From Diplosphaera chodatii (taxonomy: Eukaryota > Chlorophyta > Trebouxiophyceae > Prasiolales > Stichococcaceae): a stretch of 64,000 nt of DNA. A program made the position numbers and the translations under genes. Below, piece after piece: positions 33,562 through 45,806 of the stretch. The stretch's first letter is position 1. Each line of letters opens with the position of its first letter. The stretch is taken from assembly GCA_032358165.1 (NCBI GenBank), contig JAALGY010000038.1, positions 62,001-126,000 on the forward strand, given 5' to 3'. The notes under the pieces are model-generated. The model was not told the origin of the DNA, did not search any database, and worked only from the letters and a program-made list of their open reading frames with translations.

Positions 33562-36500
33562 CTAGTAGAAGCAGCCGAATGGTGAGACAAACGAGTCATC
33601 CGGCGCCTGGCAGCGGTTGCGAGCATTCTGCGCGGTCTTCGGCGGCGGGATGTTCTGCGGTACAGCCATTCATGGTGTGAGCAGCCGGCTGGTGCGTTGC
33701 TTTGAAAGGCACTTTGCACCATGAAGTTCTCTATAGCTCATCTCTGGCAGCTGCTTCGCCAGAGTGGGTGCATGTCAGCATCTAGGATAGCGAAAAGCAG
33801 TGGCAGGCGGCATGGCGACCAGCACCTGCAGACGGTTGTTGAAGTCGCCATTGGTGATGCACGTGCAGTCGGGGCCGTTGCATGCGCAGGACGCCCCTGC
33901 ATGACCATCACAACATAACACCACAACAGCAGCTAACATCGGGGATTGCTCCAAGCGCGTGTGGGACGGGGTGGCTGCAAATGCCCAATGGAGCACTGCA
34001 TCGTCAGTTGAGGGATGGGACCATGCAACAGATACAGCGGATAGTGCAAGTGTTGCGCACCATCGTTGCAGCGGAGCGAGGGGCAGGACCAGGGGACGGC
34101 ATGCCCGTTGGCGGTCATCCCGCAGTATGCAGGCTTCAGATTGGGTGCGATGTTGCCGCAGGCTGGGTACTGGTTCTGCAGCAGGTAGGAAGGCTCACTG
34201 CATGCCGACTCAGCACGCCGTGTGCTCTCTGATGCAATGCACCGCAGAGCTGCACATAGCCAGCGGCCCAGCGTGAGTGCATGCTCAAGACTTCAACGAG
34301 GTTGTTGGCAGATGCATGGCTGATCCCTCTGCAGCAGTAGCTCACCTGCTGGGATCCTATGTTGGAGGCCTGGCAGCAGCCGTTGCGGTCGCCGCCGCAT
34401 CGCTGCCCTGTAGCGATTTTCACGAAGGTCCTGGGGCAGCCTTGCTGCATGGCGCCCTGCAGACATGATTCAGCAGTTGTTCGCGCTCAGCCCCTGGTGC
34501 GCCTGTAAGCAGCTGCTGGCAGCACCATCAGAAGCAGCTGAACACATGGCTACCAGTATGCAGCGTCTTACACGATGCCGTCAAAGTGCGGAGCCCAGTG
34601 TGCCCAGTGATACAGTTGATGCATGATACCACCAACTGAGTGCATGCTCACGGTGTTGAAGATCTTGCACTGGAACTTGCTGGGGTCGCTCTGGCAGTCG
34701 ATGCAGGCTGGGCCGTCAGCGCACGGGGTGCATGTGCCGGAAGCGCCGCTGATGCCCTGCAGCATGGCGAAAACGTGATGTGATGCTGCAGACCCCCAGC
34801 AGCTCATGCCTGCTGTTGTCATGTGCCACAGTGGCAGCAAGCCCGAGGCGGTCCAGGAATGCATCATGATCTCAGCTCAGGGCATCCCACCTGGCCATCC
34901 GGGCAGCAAAAGTCGGACGCCAGCTGGGTGTTGTCGGCGTTCAGCAGCTGGAAGTCGCCGCCGCCTGCCGGCCGGTACTTGAGCACGAGCTGGATGCGCT
35001 CTGTCGCTGGGATCTGGCCCTGTTGATACGCAGCAGGCAGAGCAACATGTACATATGTGGGTCAGTTGCCATACGCAAAGCTGAAACTTGTTCGGTTGCT
35101 CAAGATCAGCTGCATGCTTCATGGCATCTCAAGGAATACTAGCATCACAGAGTTGCAAGCGCCAGCTCATAGGAGAACTCAACGAGCCCTGGGGCACGTA
35201 GCCAGGCCTGCACAGTAAGCACTGGCCACACTCAGTCGGGGTGCACATGCACATGGTAGCAACCTCGGCATGGCAGTGGTACGAGTGGGCACCCCTGTTC
35301 TGCAGCAAGCAACGCAGAAATCGCTGTCAGACACTTCAACAACTTCCATATGCAAGCACATGCTGCCGCCCGTATGTGGACTCACGGGTACTTGCTGAAG
35401 GTGAGGCGGATTGGTGTGACGGCCTGGGTGAGCTGCACGCCCAGGGTCGTGGCCGTGTCGGCGCCGGTGCCCGCCCCTGCAAGATCCGCAGCAAAGCGCA
35501 TTCGTTCGGTCGGGTTGCTCCTGCTGATCAATTGCATGACAAGATTCACTTGCTCGCCGATGGGATCATGCCCTCTTCAAGCTGCTGGCTCGAGGCTCAA
35601 GTGCCGGGTGCTGATCGCCGTGACGAGCGTCGCATGCAGAGCCGCAGACAGTATGGTTGTTCAAATCAGTCGACACCGACCACATGAGTTTGGGCTGCTG
35701 TCGAGGTGCAGCGGTCACCGTCAAAGTTGAAGACGCTGAAGCCCGGCTGGTTAGGCGGCTGCACGATGTTGTTGCCAATGTCCAGGACGACGCCGTTGTT
35801 GCTCGTCACCTGCGCAGCACAGACACAGCCTTGCAACTGCATCATCACGCTGTCCTCGAGCAACCTGACATCCGCACAGGGCCAAAGCTTTGCACGCCAT
35901 GCCATGCGCCAGGGCTGCGCCAAGAAAGAATTTGTTCCCGTCCATGCACATAAGGCATGGGTGTGTCAAGACATGAACCTGGAAGTCGTATGCTCCTGGC
36001 GGCAGCTTGACAAATCCTGCAAGACAATAGGGTAGAAAGTCAGCGGTGCCTACAGGGAGTCCGCCCCTCCTTCGCTCACCAGCAACAGGGCAGCAGTCGC
36101 AGCAGGTTAAGCATGGTCACCATTGAAGTCAGCAATGAAGGCGGATGTGGCGCCGAAAGGGAAGGTGTTGATGGTGGCGGCGGCAGCGGCGGCTGTCACG
36201 ATGTCGAAGTTCAGCGGTCCACCCACCAGGTGCGATGTGGAGCGATCAAAGTAAGCACTGTTCTGTGAGAACTGGCCGTCCTGCAGCAGGAAAGATCATC
36301 TGAGTAGGAGCCAGTATTCGATCATGCATGTGCACAAGCACCAGAGCTTCCAGCAGTCATTCATGCTACATCAGGCATCCCGCAGCTTGTGCTAATTCGG
36401 TTGGCCCTGCCGTGCAGCACCGCACATTGAAGGGGGAGTTGACATTGAAGCCGCCGGATTGACAAAAGAGGTCTGGCTTGTACCGGTACAGCGTCAGCGC

Positions 36501-36828
36501 AAGGCCTGTGTAACATACAGCATGCCTTTACGTCAGGTGCAGGGTTCAGGGGTGCCGCAGCTCTGCAGACCCCCCCAACATACATGCATCAGCCAGCCCG
36601 AGCAGTGCAGATAATGTGATGCGTGGAGACTGCTGACCAAGTGAAGGCATCTGGCGCAAAACTTACGGGCAATGTGAGCGATGCGACTTTCTCAAACACA
36701 AGGTGAACCGGTGGCACACCTGGACGGGGCAGGGTGCCGCACTGCGATGGGATGCTGCCAGTTGTGCCGGCAGCGGCCACTGCTACCCATGCCAGCAGCA
36801 GCAGCGCAATGGCGGCGACGCCTGGCAT
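33562..36828 (-). CDS. Secreted PA14-like, cysteine-rich protein (about 450 aa)
   Basis: The start is MPGVAAIALLLLAWVAVAAA, a clear signal peptide. Exons: 36667-36828, 36426-36505, 36121-36280, 35979-36016, 35719-35809, 35386-35520, 35198-35294, 34891-35019, 34652-34756, 34346-34456, 34061-34175, 33826-33896, 33562-33654. SAFIADFNG|FVKLPPGAYDFQ|VTSNNGVVLDIG resembles a PA14 domain ('.G.i..P..G.Y.F...SDDGv.L.id'). RIQLVLKY later looks like the domain's closing strand. The C-terminal half is cysteine-rich (CGQCLLCRPGY, CTPCADGPACIDC, RCGGDRNGCC, CACNGPDCTC). PA14 domains often bind carbohydrate, so a cell-wall or matrix role is likely. Two junctions (exon 1/2 and 5/6) do not close in phase, so a small exon may be missing. 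It could also be a lineage-specific extracellular family. Confidence 0.62.
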
Positions 36829-39634
36829 GTTTCAATCCTCTTGTCTGGGTCGTCTTGTCTGGGCTCTGTGCGGTCAGGAGGGTTTGACGAATCTCAGAAG
36901 CATTCGCTGTACATGTCAGGACGCACTGTTTAGCTCAGCATGCATTACAGCGGCATCCGTCATGTGGATGCGCAATGAAGCCAGCGGGACCGCTCTCCAC
37001 AGGAAATCAAACGCGTGAAAGTCACTGTGCGCGATGCCGAGCAGACATTTGAGGTCGTTCGGCAGAACCCCATGCCCGTCAACGCAGTTGACAGCCCGTA
37101 CGCCGCATCCAGATGCGCAAGTAGCACAAAGTAAAACTTGTCGTCGCATTGCAGGTTGCGCTACGCGTCCGAGAGCTGCTGCTTTACTATACAGAGGAGC
37201 TGCAGCACATTCGGACATCAAGCAACGTCTGCATCCCGAGTCGGCACCTGTGCGGCGGGCGGCCTTGTGGAGCACAGGCTGCAGCTGCGGCCCGGGGAGC
37301 GCTCGGAGTGCTGTTGATAGCAGCATAGTGGCAGTTTGTCAACGCACAGCCGCTTTTGAAGGTCGCTCGGCCCGAGGCAAACGTCCATGTCCAAAGGCAG
37401 ACGTCCATGTCCAGGTCCATGTCTTGATTCATTGCATGGCCACCCTGCAGCGGTCACAAGGGTGAGGAGCCAGAGGACAGAACGAGGACGTCAGGGATGC
37501 ATCCGAGACGAAGCTGCAGAAGGACCAGACTTGACCGCATTCCTTGCATTCCTGTGTTGGAGCCGAGTGCATTGTGAGACAGTGGACCGCAAGCTTGCTA
37601 TCGACATCGGTGGCATACACACTGCTCCTTGGACTCTTGGTGTGGCTCACTGATTAGTCAGGCCAGGTGCAGTGGGTGTCAACGTGCGCCTGCGCTTGCC
37701 TGTCACCCTGCAAGCTATCTTCGATAGGCATAGAAGCTCTGCAGACGCTGCTGATGCACACCGAGTGTGCAGTCGAGTTTTTCACCTTTGTCACCTCCGG
37801 ATTGCATACTGGAAAGCAGCTGTTGATAACCACTCACGCCCCGGCGAGGCATGACATCGGTCAGGATAGGCAGCAAGCTGCGGATGCTGCCAGCCAGGCT
37901 GCAAATCCTCGCGGGTATGCGCACATGCATGCTGAACGTAGCTCAGCTTGCAGCGCATGCATGCGCGCATGCAGGGAGCTGTGTCTGCATGCATACAGCC
38001 TTACGATGACGCTCTGGCGCTGCGTTGGGTGAGCAGGGCCCGCAGCAGTGAGGTACTTCGCAGCAGCGCCACAGTCATCACACGACAAATCGCAGGGTCC
38101 CGAGTATACAGGTGGTCGAAGCCTCTTTGTAAGCGGGTCCTGCCCGGTGCGATGGCCTGCCGTGCGGATGTGCCGCAACACGATGCTGACATGCATACCG
38201 GCCCATCCGCAGGCAGCCGGGTTGCCGAGAATTCTCGCAACGACGTGCCGCCGGTCAGCCCTGAGCTGAGCGATCGCGACGCAGGTGATTCAATGTCTTG
38301 AGACTCCGGTGGCAGCACTGCAACGTAGTACAAACCCTTGGAAGAATGCATGCGCACCTCAAAAGAGGCCTGCGAGTCAATTTTGGCCATGCTGCTGCGA
38401 TTGCACAACGCACAAGCGTGGCGTTGAGCATCGTGCATCATGCACATACATGCCACCGCTAGGCATCGCATATGCCACTGCCATCGCGGTCACAGAGGCA
38501 GCAGCTGTGTGATGTCGTTGGTTGCTGCTATTGCAGATGTACCCCCCAGCCCTGACGCTACCTTCGCAAGTGCGAACCATCACCAGTATGCCAGCCCTGG
38601 GGCGCATGTGGGGCGGGCGGGGCGCGATGGCAGCGCAGCGAGGGATGCGAAGCCAGACATGCAAAACGCCGCCAAGCCATTGCTGAACAAGGCGGGCCGC
38701 TGTTTGCATACGTCTTGAGTTGTTACTGTTACACGCTGCGGCAAGCGCGCTTGCTACAACGCTGACCAGTTTTGAGGCATTGAGCAGCAGCACCTACCTT
38801 CGTTGCTGACGCAGAATGGGTAGGCGCACCGGTGGCAGCAGGGAGGCAGGGCGGCAGGCGGCAGCTTTCAAACGATGCCCTGCTGTGCTCCTGCCGCCAG
38901 TCTTAAGATGTGCAAGGTTGTGGCATCGGATGCGGATGTGGGTAGTGCTGGCGGCTGGCCGCCTTGCTTGCAAGGCGAGCGGCGTCGGCTTAGCTTGCAA
39001 CATAAACTTTGTGCAGCAAGAAACCGCGCTGATGCAATTTGAATTTTTTGGGCGTCATCAGCCACGAGTCTCGCGTTATGAATGCTGGTCGGATCATGAT
39101 TGATGCGCTGTGACTTGTGCAAAGGCTGTCTCTGAGGATTTGCGGGCAATGTGCAACAATACATTTGATGCAGGGAACAAGCGACCCACTGTAAAATAAT
39201 GTCAAATAATCCATGACCCCACTCACAAATGTTTGAAATTCCTCAAGATTCAATATCTATGCATGCAATTGGCAATGAACCATCAACTATACAAACCAAT
39301 GAATGTGAACACGCATTCGTATACATCAGCACTGTTGGCGACGCATCAATGCTGCGGCTAGCTCCAACATTGCACAGGATCACGCGAATGCAGCAAATCA
39401 TCCATCAAGCCTACGTTTGCATCAGTGGCGTACGTGATCTATCCATACATGGGTACCATGCAACGCTCACGCAGCATGTCACCACCATTATACGACTTAA
39501 GTGTCTATTAATCCAGCCACAATGGCGGCCCGATTGGGTGGGACTATTGTTACTGTGATCACGCATCCTTGTCCAACGGCAAGCTAGTTCCCGCCAGCCC
39601 AACCAAATGGGCAAGCAAGGTCACCCAAGCCAGA
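36829..39634. other. Intergenic region between two minus-strand genes
   Basis: This region holds the promoter of the PA14-like gene and the 3' side of the PstS-like gene. I find no chain of exons. Part of it (about 37939-38713) is one copy of a dispersed repeat. 39000-39560 is notably more AT-rich than the genes. Confidence 0.6.
37939..38713. repeat. Dispersed repeat, copy A
   Basis: Blocks shared with copy B (about 44288-45806) include 'AGCCCTGGGGCGCATGTGGG' at 38592 and 45685, continuing for about 115 bp through 'GAGGGATGC' and 'TGCTGAACAAG'. Others are 'TCGCAGGGTCC' at about 38087 and 44430, and 'AGCTCAGC.TGCAGCGC.TGCA' at about 37939 and 44289. Order and orientation are the same in both copies. 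No coding capacity was seen. Confidence 0.75.
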
Positions 39635-42600
39635 CTACAGGTGGCGGGGCTTGTAATACACCACCTTCTTGACCACCTTCTTCTTGACAACACGGCGCTT
39701 GCCGTGCTTGCGGGTGGGGGCATGGGTGGGCTTGCGGGTTGGGGCCGCTGTTGGCGCAGCCATCGGGGCGGCTGGCGGGGTGCCAGTGGACAGGATGGGT
39801 GGCGGGCGCAGGGATGTGCTCGGCGGTGAACCCAGGGGCGTGCTTGGCGGCAAGCCCACCAGGGGCGCGCTAGGAGGCGCGATAGCGGGCGGCCTGTTGG
39901 TGAACCTGCCAGTCGAGTTGGTGGGCACGCCGGTGTCGACAGCAGGCTGCATTGACGCACGCAAAGCACGGGGTTTTGGAGTTGTTCACATCACCTCGAT
40001 GAAAATAGGACAGTCAACACAGAAAATAGCGGTCATCATCCACAACCAAACCGCCGGCATCACTCCGAATTGAAGCAACGACCGAGTCAAGACGGAACAG
40101 GGTCACACCTTGCTGTATGCGATGACGTACAGAGGCGTGGCAGGGGCCTGGATGGCAGCCACTGCCGTCCGGGCAACGGCAAGTGCCTGCAAACAAACCC
40201 ACAAACGCGATGTCATGAGTTGTCCGTTTGTGTGCCGAACCAGCGGCAAGCAACAACATCATTTGCAAAGCAAGCTGCCGGTGCAACAGCACATCGCCTG
40301 CCATATGGATGCGCGTCTGGATACGTAAGGATTCGACACGTATGTGGCTTGTCGAGGTGACAGAGCACGTAGTTGTCCGTTGTCGACTCACCGCAAGGGG
40401 AAGAGGGCGCAGTCCGCTAACGGCAGAGTGGTGGAAGCCTGCACATCGTCGCTCAGCAGGTAGGAGAACAGCTGCTTGCCAAGGGCACCAGTTGCGTCTG
40501 TGTAAAGGAGGCAACACATGTTGCAAGTTATGATGAGCCTGCGTAGTAAGGGGTCCGATGAACGCCAGACGGTGGGCAATTGCAACGTTCGAAACTAGGG
40601 TTGGATTCAGTATCTAGTCAGGCGCTTATACCAACGAATCCTACTTTGGCAGAACATTGACAGGCGCAATGCTTGATCGGTGGTTCAAAAAGAGGTCAAC
40701 ATACATCATGGACATCATGGGTGATACAAGATCCTTATTGAAGGACAACAAGGGGTGTGAAGTCTCACTTGCGGGCTGGATCGCATCGACCAGGTAGAAT
40801 GAAAACCCAGAGATGGGGTACACGTCTTGTCCGGGCAAGTTCACCAGGTAAAAACCGCTCCAGTCGCCAGTGGGCGGCGGGAAGGTGATCTGAATGTACA
40901 CAGGCAGCAAGTACACGTTTGGCAACAACCATATCAAGCAGCTGTACCCTATCATCCAAGTGTAACAACAGCCCTGAAGCTCTGCATTGTGATGGCGGAT
41001 ATCCTTTGTGTTGAGAGTTTCCAACGAAATGTACAAAGCCAAGGTGCAATGCAGTAATTGTAGCGCTACCAGCCATACGCTGCATGTTGCAACATGCACG
41101 ACGCAGGCGTGGTTGCCCACAAACCAGGTGCAGTCCAGCATGCAACGTGGAAAGGCCTTGGTATGGAAACTACCATCAAGCGACATACACCTGCACCGTG
41201 CTTGCCGTTGCATTGTAGTTGCCCTGATCAGAGGTGATGAATTGGCCGGCAGCGTTAGTGATGGCAACCTCGGTCAGACCAGCAGCAAGGCCAGCGCCTG
41301 AAGTAGTATAACTGCAATGACAACAAGCGGTGCATGAGAGAGCAGAGGACAGCAACACGCAGAGAGGCAGATCGGACAGTGTGCAAGACTGCGCAAATGC
41401 AAGCTACACTGCTTCAGGCAGACAACAGACAGGGTGTCGATGCACCCACCCAATTGAGTTGCCCACGGCGGAAACTGCCGACACGACGGAACTGGTGCCG
41501 GTGACGGAGCGCACGATGTCGGGGAAGTTCACCTTAAAAACGAAAAGTTTCTTAGCAAAAACAACCTAATAAACAATATCAAGGGTTTTCTCTAGGCTAG
41601 TACTTTCACGCAATTATTTATATGTTACTACGGTTGATTTGCCGATGCTACTTTTGTCATACAGCATCTATGACAAAAAATTAGCACGAGAAATGCGTAT
41701 ACGGGTACTTGTTCTGGGACATACCGTGAAACCAGTGCCCAACGTCCACAGGGTAGAGGCCTTGGTGAGGTACTCAGTGAACAGTGCGGTGGTTCCCGAC
41801 CCCTCCAGCCGCGTGACCACCGTGATGTTGACAGCAGGGGCCCTGGATGGACAGCATGCAACAAGATTTTTGACCATTTGCGACTTCTCGATCGATTCGA
41901 TTGTGGTGATCGGAAAGTGGATGATCATGATTAGATCTAGATGGGCAATGCAAAAGCACGCTTTGGCATGTACATATGTGTACATGCGATGCAACTGCAT
42001 ATCAAAGGGGCCCAGATATTTGCCATGTAAAGCGCAGACTCACACAAGGCCAGGGTTCAGGGCAACAATCTGGGGGTTGTTGAAGGATGTGATGTTGCCC
42101 TGGAAGATCTGGGCCACCAGGTCTGCGGTCAGCTTCAGGCTCGACACGCCTGGGAAGCAAGATCGACGGAAATGCGGTCAGTTGATACCTCCAGTTGCAG
42201 CCATTACTCCACACCCGCAACAAGTGCTCGCAAAGCCAGATGGTGTGCAGTGATGCGTCATGAGCTCAAGATTGTGCATGCTGGTTTTAAGACAGTGTAA
42301 GCAAGTGGTGTACAGCCTCAGGAAACGTGTATGCACACTTTGATCAAAGCACAGCGGCGTTCATCTTGCCTGTAATGTTCACAAAGAGGGCGACGGTGTT
42401 GAGCACTGCTGGAATCTGGATGACCTGCCTGCACGATGGAGGCAAGCAAGCAATGCTTATGAGGAAAGCTCAACGCAAGCTTTACTTGTTGGCGCTATCT
42501 TTGAATTGCAAGCAGGCCGAGTGAAACGGGTGTATACCGCTATTTATTCACGCAGGCAGTCCGGACAGATGTGCACACATCAGTAGGGTAGCAGGATCTG

Positions 42601-43733
42601 GAGCAACAGTGGCACACACGAGCCTCGGTTTAATCAAGGGCAAATGGCACCTTGCGCCCAGGCTGTTGTACACGGCCTGCGTGAGGGGAGTGTCCGACAC
42701 ACCGTAGCGGGTGTTGCCAGCCAGGAAGTCCGACTGGCCTGCTCAGGGGCACAACTGCACTCAATCAGATCCCTTGGCCAACACGCTGAAAACAGAAAAT
42801 GCGCAATGATGAGCATGTGCATATCATGCTGGTACACCGAAAGTGTCAGGAGTCTCTTGGATGTTTGCTGACACAGGATCGAAGACCAGGCGCAAATTGT
42901 GACGCCAGCAGGAACAGCACATCCCATACATACACCCCATGATGGGTACGTCGTTGGCAGCAAAGAAGCGCAGCTGACGGGAGGCGGCATGTGAACTTGC
43001 GGCGCATTGGGCATCAAGGTCTTGTGAGTTGATGCGTGTCGCTTTGACTGCAATCCAACCGATCACTCACCAGCGCCGGAGCCCACCGCAGAGTACGGGA
43101 GGGAGATTTTGATTGCGGATGTTGCTTGGCCGCGGCCCAGTGCATTCTGCAGGAAAGTCTGCAGGGCGGTGGAACCGGAACCAGGGTACGAGGTGACTGC
43201 ATAGCAGAAGGCGAGCACGTACGCATGTGTGTGAGCGTGTGACAACTGACTGGAACCATATATGCACCAGATGTGTATGACTTGCTGACATGCATGGTCG
43301 CAAATGACTGCGACGCAATAATGATGTTTATGTTGTGCTGCGACGGTCTCAGAATCAACAATGCAGATCTAGAGGCAGAGACTCACTGGCGCCTGGGGCA
43401 ACGATGTTGGTAGGCACGGCGGCAGGAGGTCTGTGCGCAGTCATGCGTGGCAGGAATAGCTTCAGTGCCAGATGCATGCATGCTCGCAATCGTCCACTCA
43501 ATACGTTGCTTGCCGTGGGACTGGTGGTCCAGTGGCACACTCAGACAGATGCGTTGAGCACGGCAGCAGATAGATGGGCTGCCACCATGCAAAGCCCAGC
43601 GCGTCGGTGTCGAGAGCCATCGGCGTTGGTGTATCGTATAGGTTACTCACGTGTTTTGGCCGGCGACGATGGTGGCCGCGTCGATGAAGACGACCAGAAC
43701 GCTCAGCGGCATGAATGTGGCGAAGGCTACCAT
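39635..43733 (-). CDS. Secreted PstS-like phosphate-binding protein with Pro-rich linker and basic tail (about 480 aa)
   Basis: Signal peptide: MVAFATFMPLSVLVVFIDAA. Exons: 43651-43733, 43387-43430, 43071-43196, 42651-42738, 42370-42428, 42044-42149, 41725-41842, 41450-41532, 41191-41311, 40769-40889, 40392-40497, 40109-40186, 39635-39946. The fold matches bacterial PstS along its length: SYPGSGSTALQ, AVGSGAG, RYGVSDTPLTQAVY, LKLTADLVAQIFQGNITSFN, ALNPGL, NITVVTRLEGSGTTALFTEYL, NSIGYTTSG, YPISGFSFYL. The ligand positions Ser (GSGAG), Asp (VSDTP) and Arg/Ser-Gly-Thr (RLEGSGTT) are present; Glu sits where E. coli has Asp137. A Pro/Thr/Ser-rich linker and a basic C-terminus (RRVVKKKVVKK) follow. 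The exon 11/12 junction is off by one base. Donor 42370 (CAG|GCAAGA) is GC type. Confidence 0.88.
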
Positions 43734-44287
43734 GGTGTCCTGCGTCGCAAGTGCGCGAGGTGCAGAGACGCTGGAACCGTTACTCTAGCTTCGGAGATCC
43801 AGATAGTAGGATGCAGGCCGGGACTGAGCGCGATCATGCCAACAGTGTGCTGGCGTCTGTGCGACCAACGTGCAGATGCTGATGGGGGATCTGGTTGTCC
43901 GCATATCCGCCTGCCGAGCGAATATGCGAACGCTTGTTTGGGGCAGGGGCTGTGGCCTACCAGCTTCACGCGCGCTGCCTGTGTACGGCACCAGCCCCGT
44001 TACTAACCCTGTTGCTGGCCAACGAAAAAAGTCAGTTCGCACTTTCACCTACCGTCGCCGACAGATCATGTGCTAGTCCTGCATTCAAGCACGCCTGGCG
44101 CCATCATCAGGTGAAATTGAACGGTGATCGTGGCGTCGGCACCAGATTACCGGCTGCAGCCGTCACACGCGGGTCCGCCTCCAACGCTGTCAGTGCGCAG
44201 ATGATCTGCAGCCGGCGGCAGTAGAAATGCTATATCACGCAGCCGGCCGCGATCCAGCGGATGTCTGAGCGGGGCACGTGTCAGTGA

Positions 44288-45806
44288 CAGCTCAGCATGC
44301 AGCGCGTGCATGTCAATGCTGCTGTGGTGTGCACGCATACAGGGGCACACTGATGGTTCAGATGTGCTGTTCCTCACAGCGGTTGCAGCACTGATACCTG
44401 GTGGCAGCGCAACAGCCGTCTGAAGACGAGTCGCAGGGTCCACACTCTACCAGTGGAACACCCAGTATATTGGCCAATAAAACTTGGTCAGCACCCAATA
44501 TATTGCTTTTGTTCCACCATTATATTGTGTTCTCGGCCAGGCAGCAATATATTGGGCTGTTCGACCCAATATATTTGCCACCGTCTCAATAATTTTGGGC
44601 AAGGGGGCTAAGCCAACCCATCAGCGGGGCTGCGCAGATCATTATATTGGCATTTGAGCTTAGGATATTGCCCTCGTCAAATTTATTGCAATAAGTTTAC
44701 CGTCAAAGCAATATATTAGATGTCAGCGTCAATAAAGTCAGCATCAATAATATTGCAAGAGGTGCAATTTATTTTGTCAGCATCAATATTCATGATGCTC
44801 CCGAGGAGCCACCAATGTATTGTGCTCGATGGGCATGTATTGATGGGTAGGTCGCGAACGGGGGTTCCTAGGTGGAGGGGTCGCCCATCAGCACTTAGGC
44901 CATCACAAGCCTGCGACCAATTGCCAGCTGCCGCTGATGCGCCTCACAATTAGATGAACCAACACGCGTCGCGGATGCATCAATCGCCGCCGTGCAAGCA
45001 TTTGCTGCCGATCATGTCAGGCCATGGTTGTGAGTTGCCCTGTTGCCATTTGCGGCAGGGCCTTGCGTGCGGCACAACCGACTGCACAATCATCAGACCG
45101 GCCGCAAAGCGCGGTGCCATGCGCGGCAGCCTACACTGGCTACGCTGATCGATTCCACCTGATTAAGTGCTGCAGGAGTCAGCGCGTACCCTGCCGTCGC
45201 CGTGAAACATCAAACTGTCGGCAGCCGCATGCATGAAACGGTTGCACACCGGAATGGCGGGCTGCTGTTGATTCTGCTGTTGGAAAGTGCATGCCACAAA
45301 ACGATTAGCACTGCATTGCATGGGATCGCAGGCCGTGCTGCCAACTGATGATTGCTCAACGGTGTAATCAGATCTGCAGCGAACCTTGGGATGCCTGCAA
45401 GAAATTGCCAATATACAGCATGCCAATCAGGCTCCCGTATTGACCTGGGAATTATGGCCAATATATTTTTGACTCCGAATTATTGCTTGGTTCCAGGCCC
45501 ATATTGCCTCCAATATATTGACCAATATATTGGGTGTCCCACTGGTAGAGACAGTGCACATGTGGTTGTGGACTCTTGGACAACGAGGTTGTGCCCTATG
45601 CGAGCTGCAGCGCTGCTGTGCATGTGCAATCTGTGATGTTGAGCTGCGTGCTTTGCTGCCGCCATCCAGCCACCACCGTCTCATCAGCCCTGGGGCGCAT
45701 GTGGGGCGGGTGAGGCGCGACGGCGGCACAGCGAGGGATGCATGTGCAGCCCGACATGCGGAATGCCGTCAAGCCACTGCTGAACAAGATGGCTGGCCCG
45801 CTGTTC
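44288..45806. repeat. Dispersed repeat, copy B, split by an AT-rich element
   Basis: The left part (44288-44444) and right part (45551-45806) match copy A near 37939-38713 in the same order. The AT-rich element with inverted termini lies between them. The 5' edge of that element ('TCTACCAGTGG') also has a weak counterpart in copy A ('GTATACAGGTGG'), so the border between repeat and insert is uncertain. Confidence 0.6.
44445..45550. mobile_element. Non-autonomous AT-rich element with terminal inverted repeats (1,106 bp)
   Basis: The left end CTCTACCAGTGGAACACCCA (continuing GTATATTGG) and the reverse complement of the right end CTCTACCAGTGGGACACCCA (continuing ATATATTGG) match at 27 of 29 positions. 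ACA flanks both sides, a possible 3-bp target duplication. Many CAATATATTG-type sub-repeats fill the outer 300 bp at the left and 130 bp at the right, while the centre has the genome's normal base content. No transposase-like frame was found. It looks MITE-like; the family is unknown. Confidence 0.75.

Noticed and set aside
33562..36828. Calling the secreted cysteine-rich protein a pherophorin
   Set aside because: The typical pherophorin cysteine pattern and hydroxyproline rod are absent; PA14-like strands fit better.
39635..43733. The PstS-like gene as bacterial contamination
   Set aside because: It has about 12 spliceosomal introns with the same splice signals as its neighbours and lies between algal genes.
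44720..45350. A transposase inside the AT-rich element
   Set aside because: The open frames there are under 90 codons and show no transposase motif.
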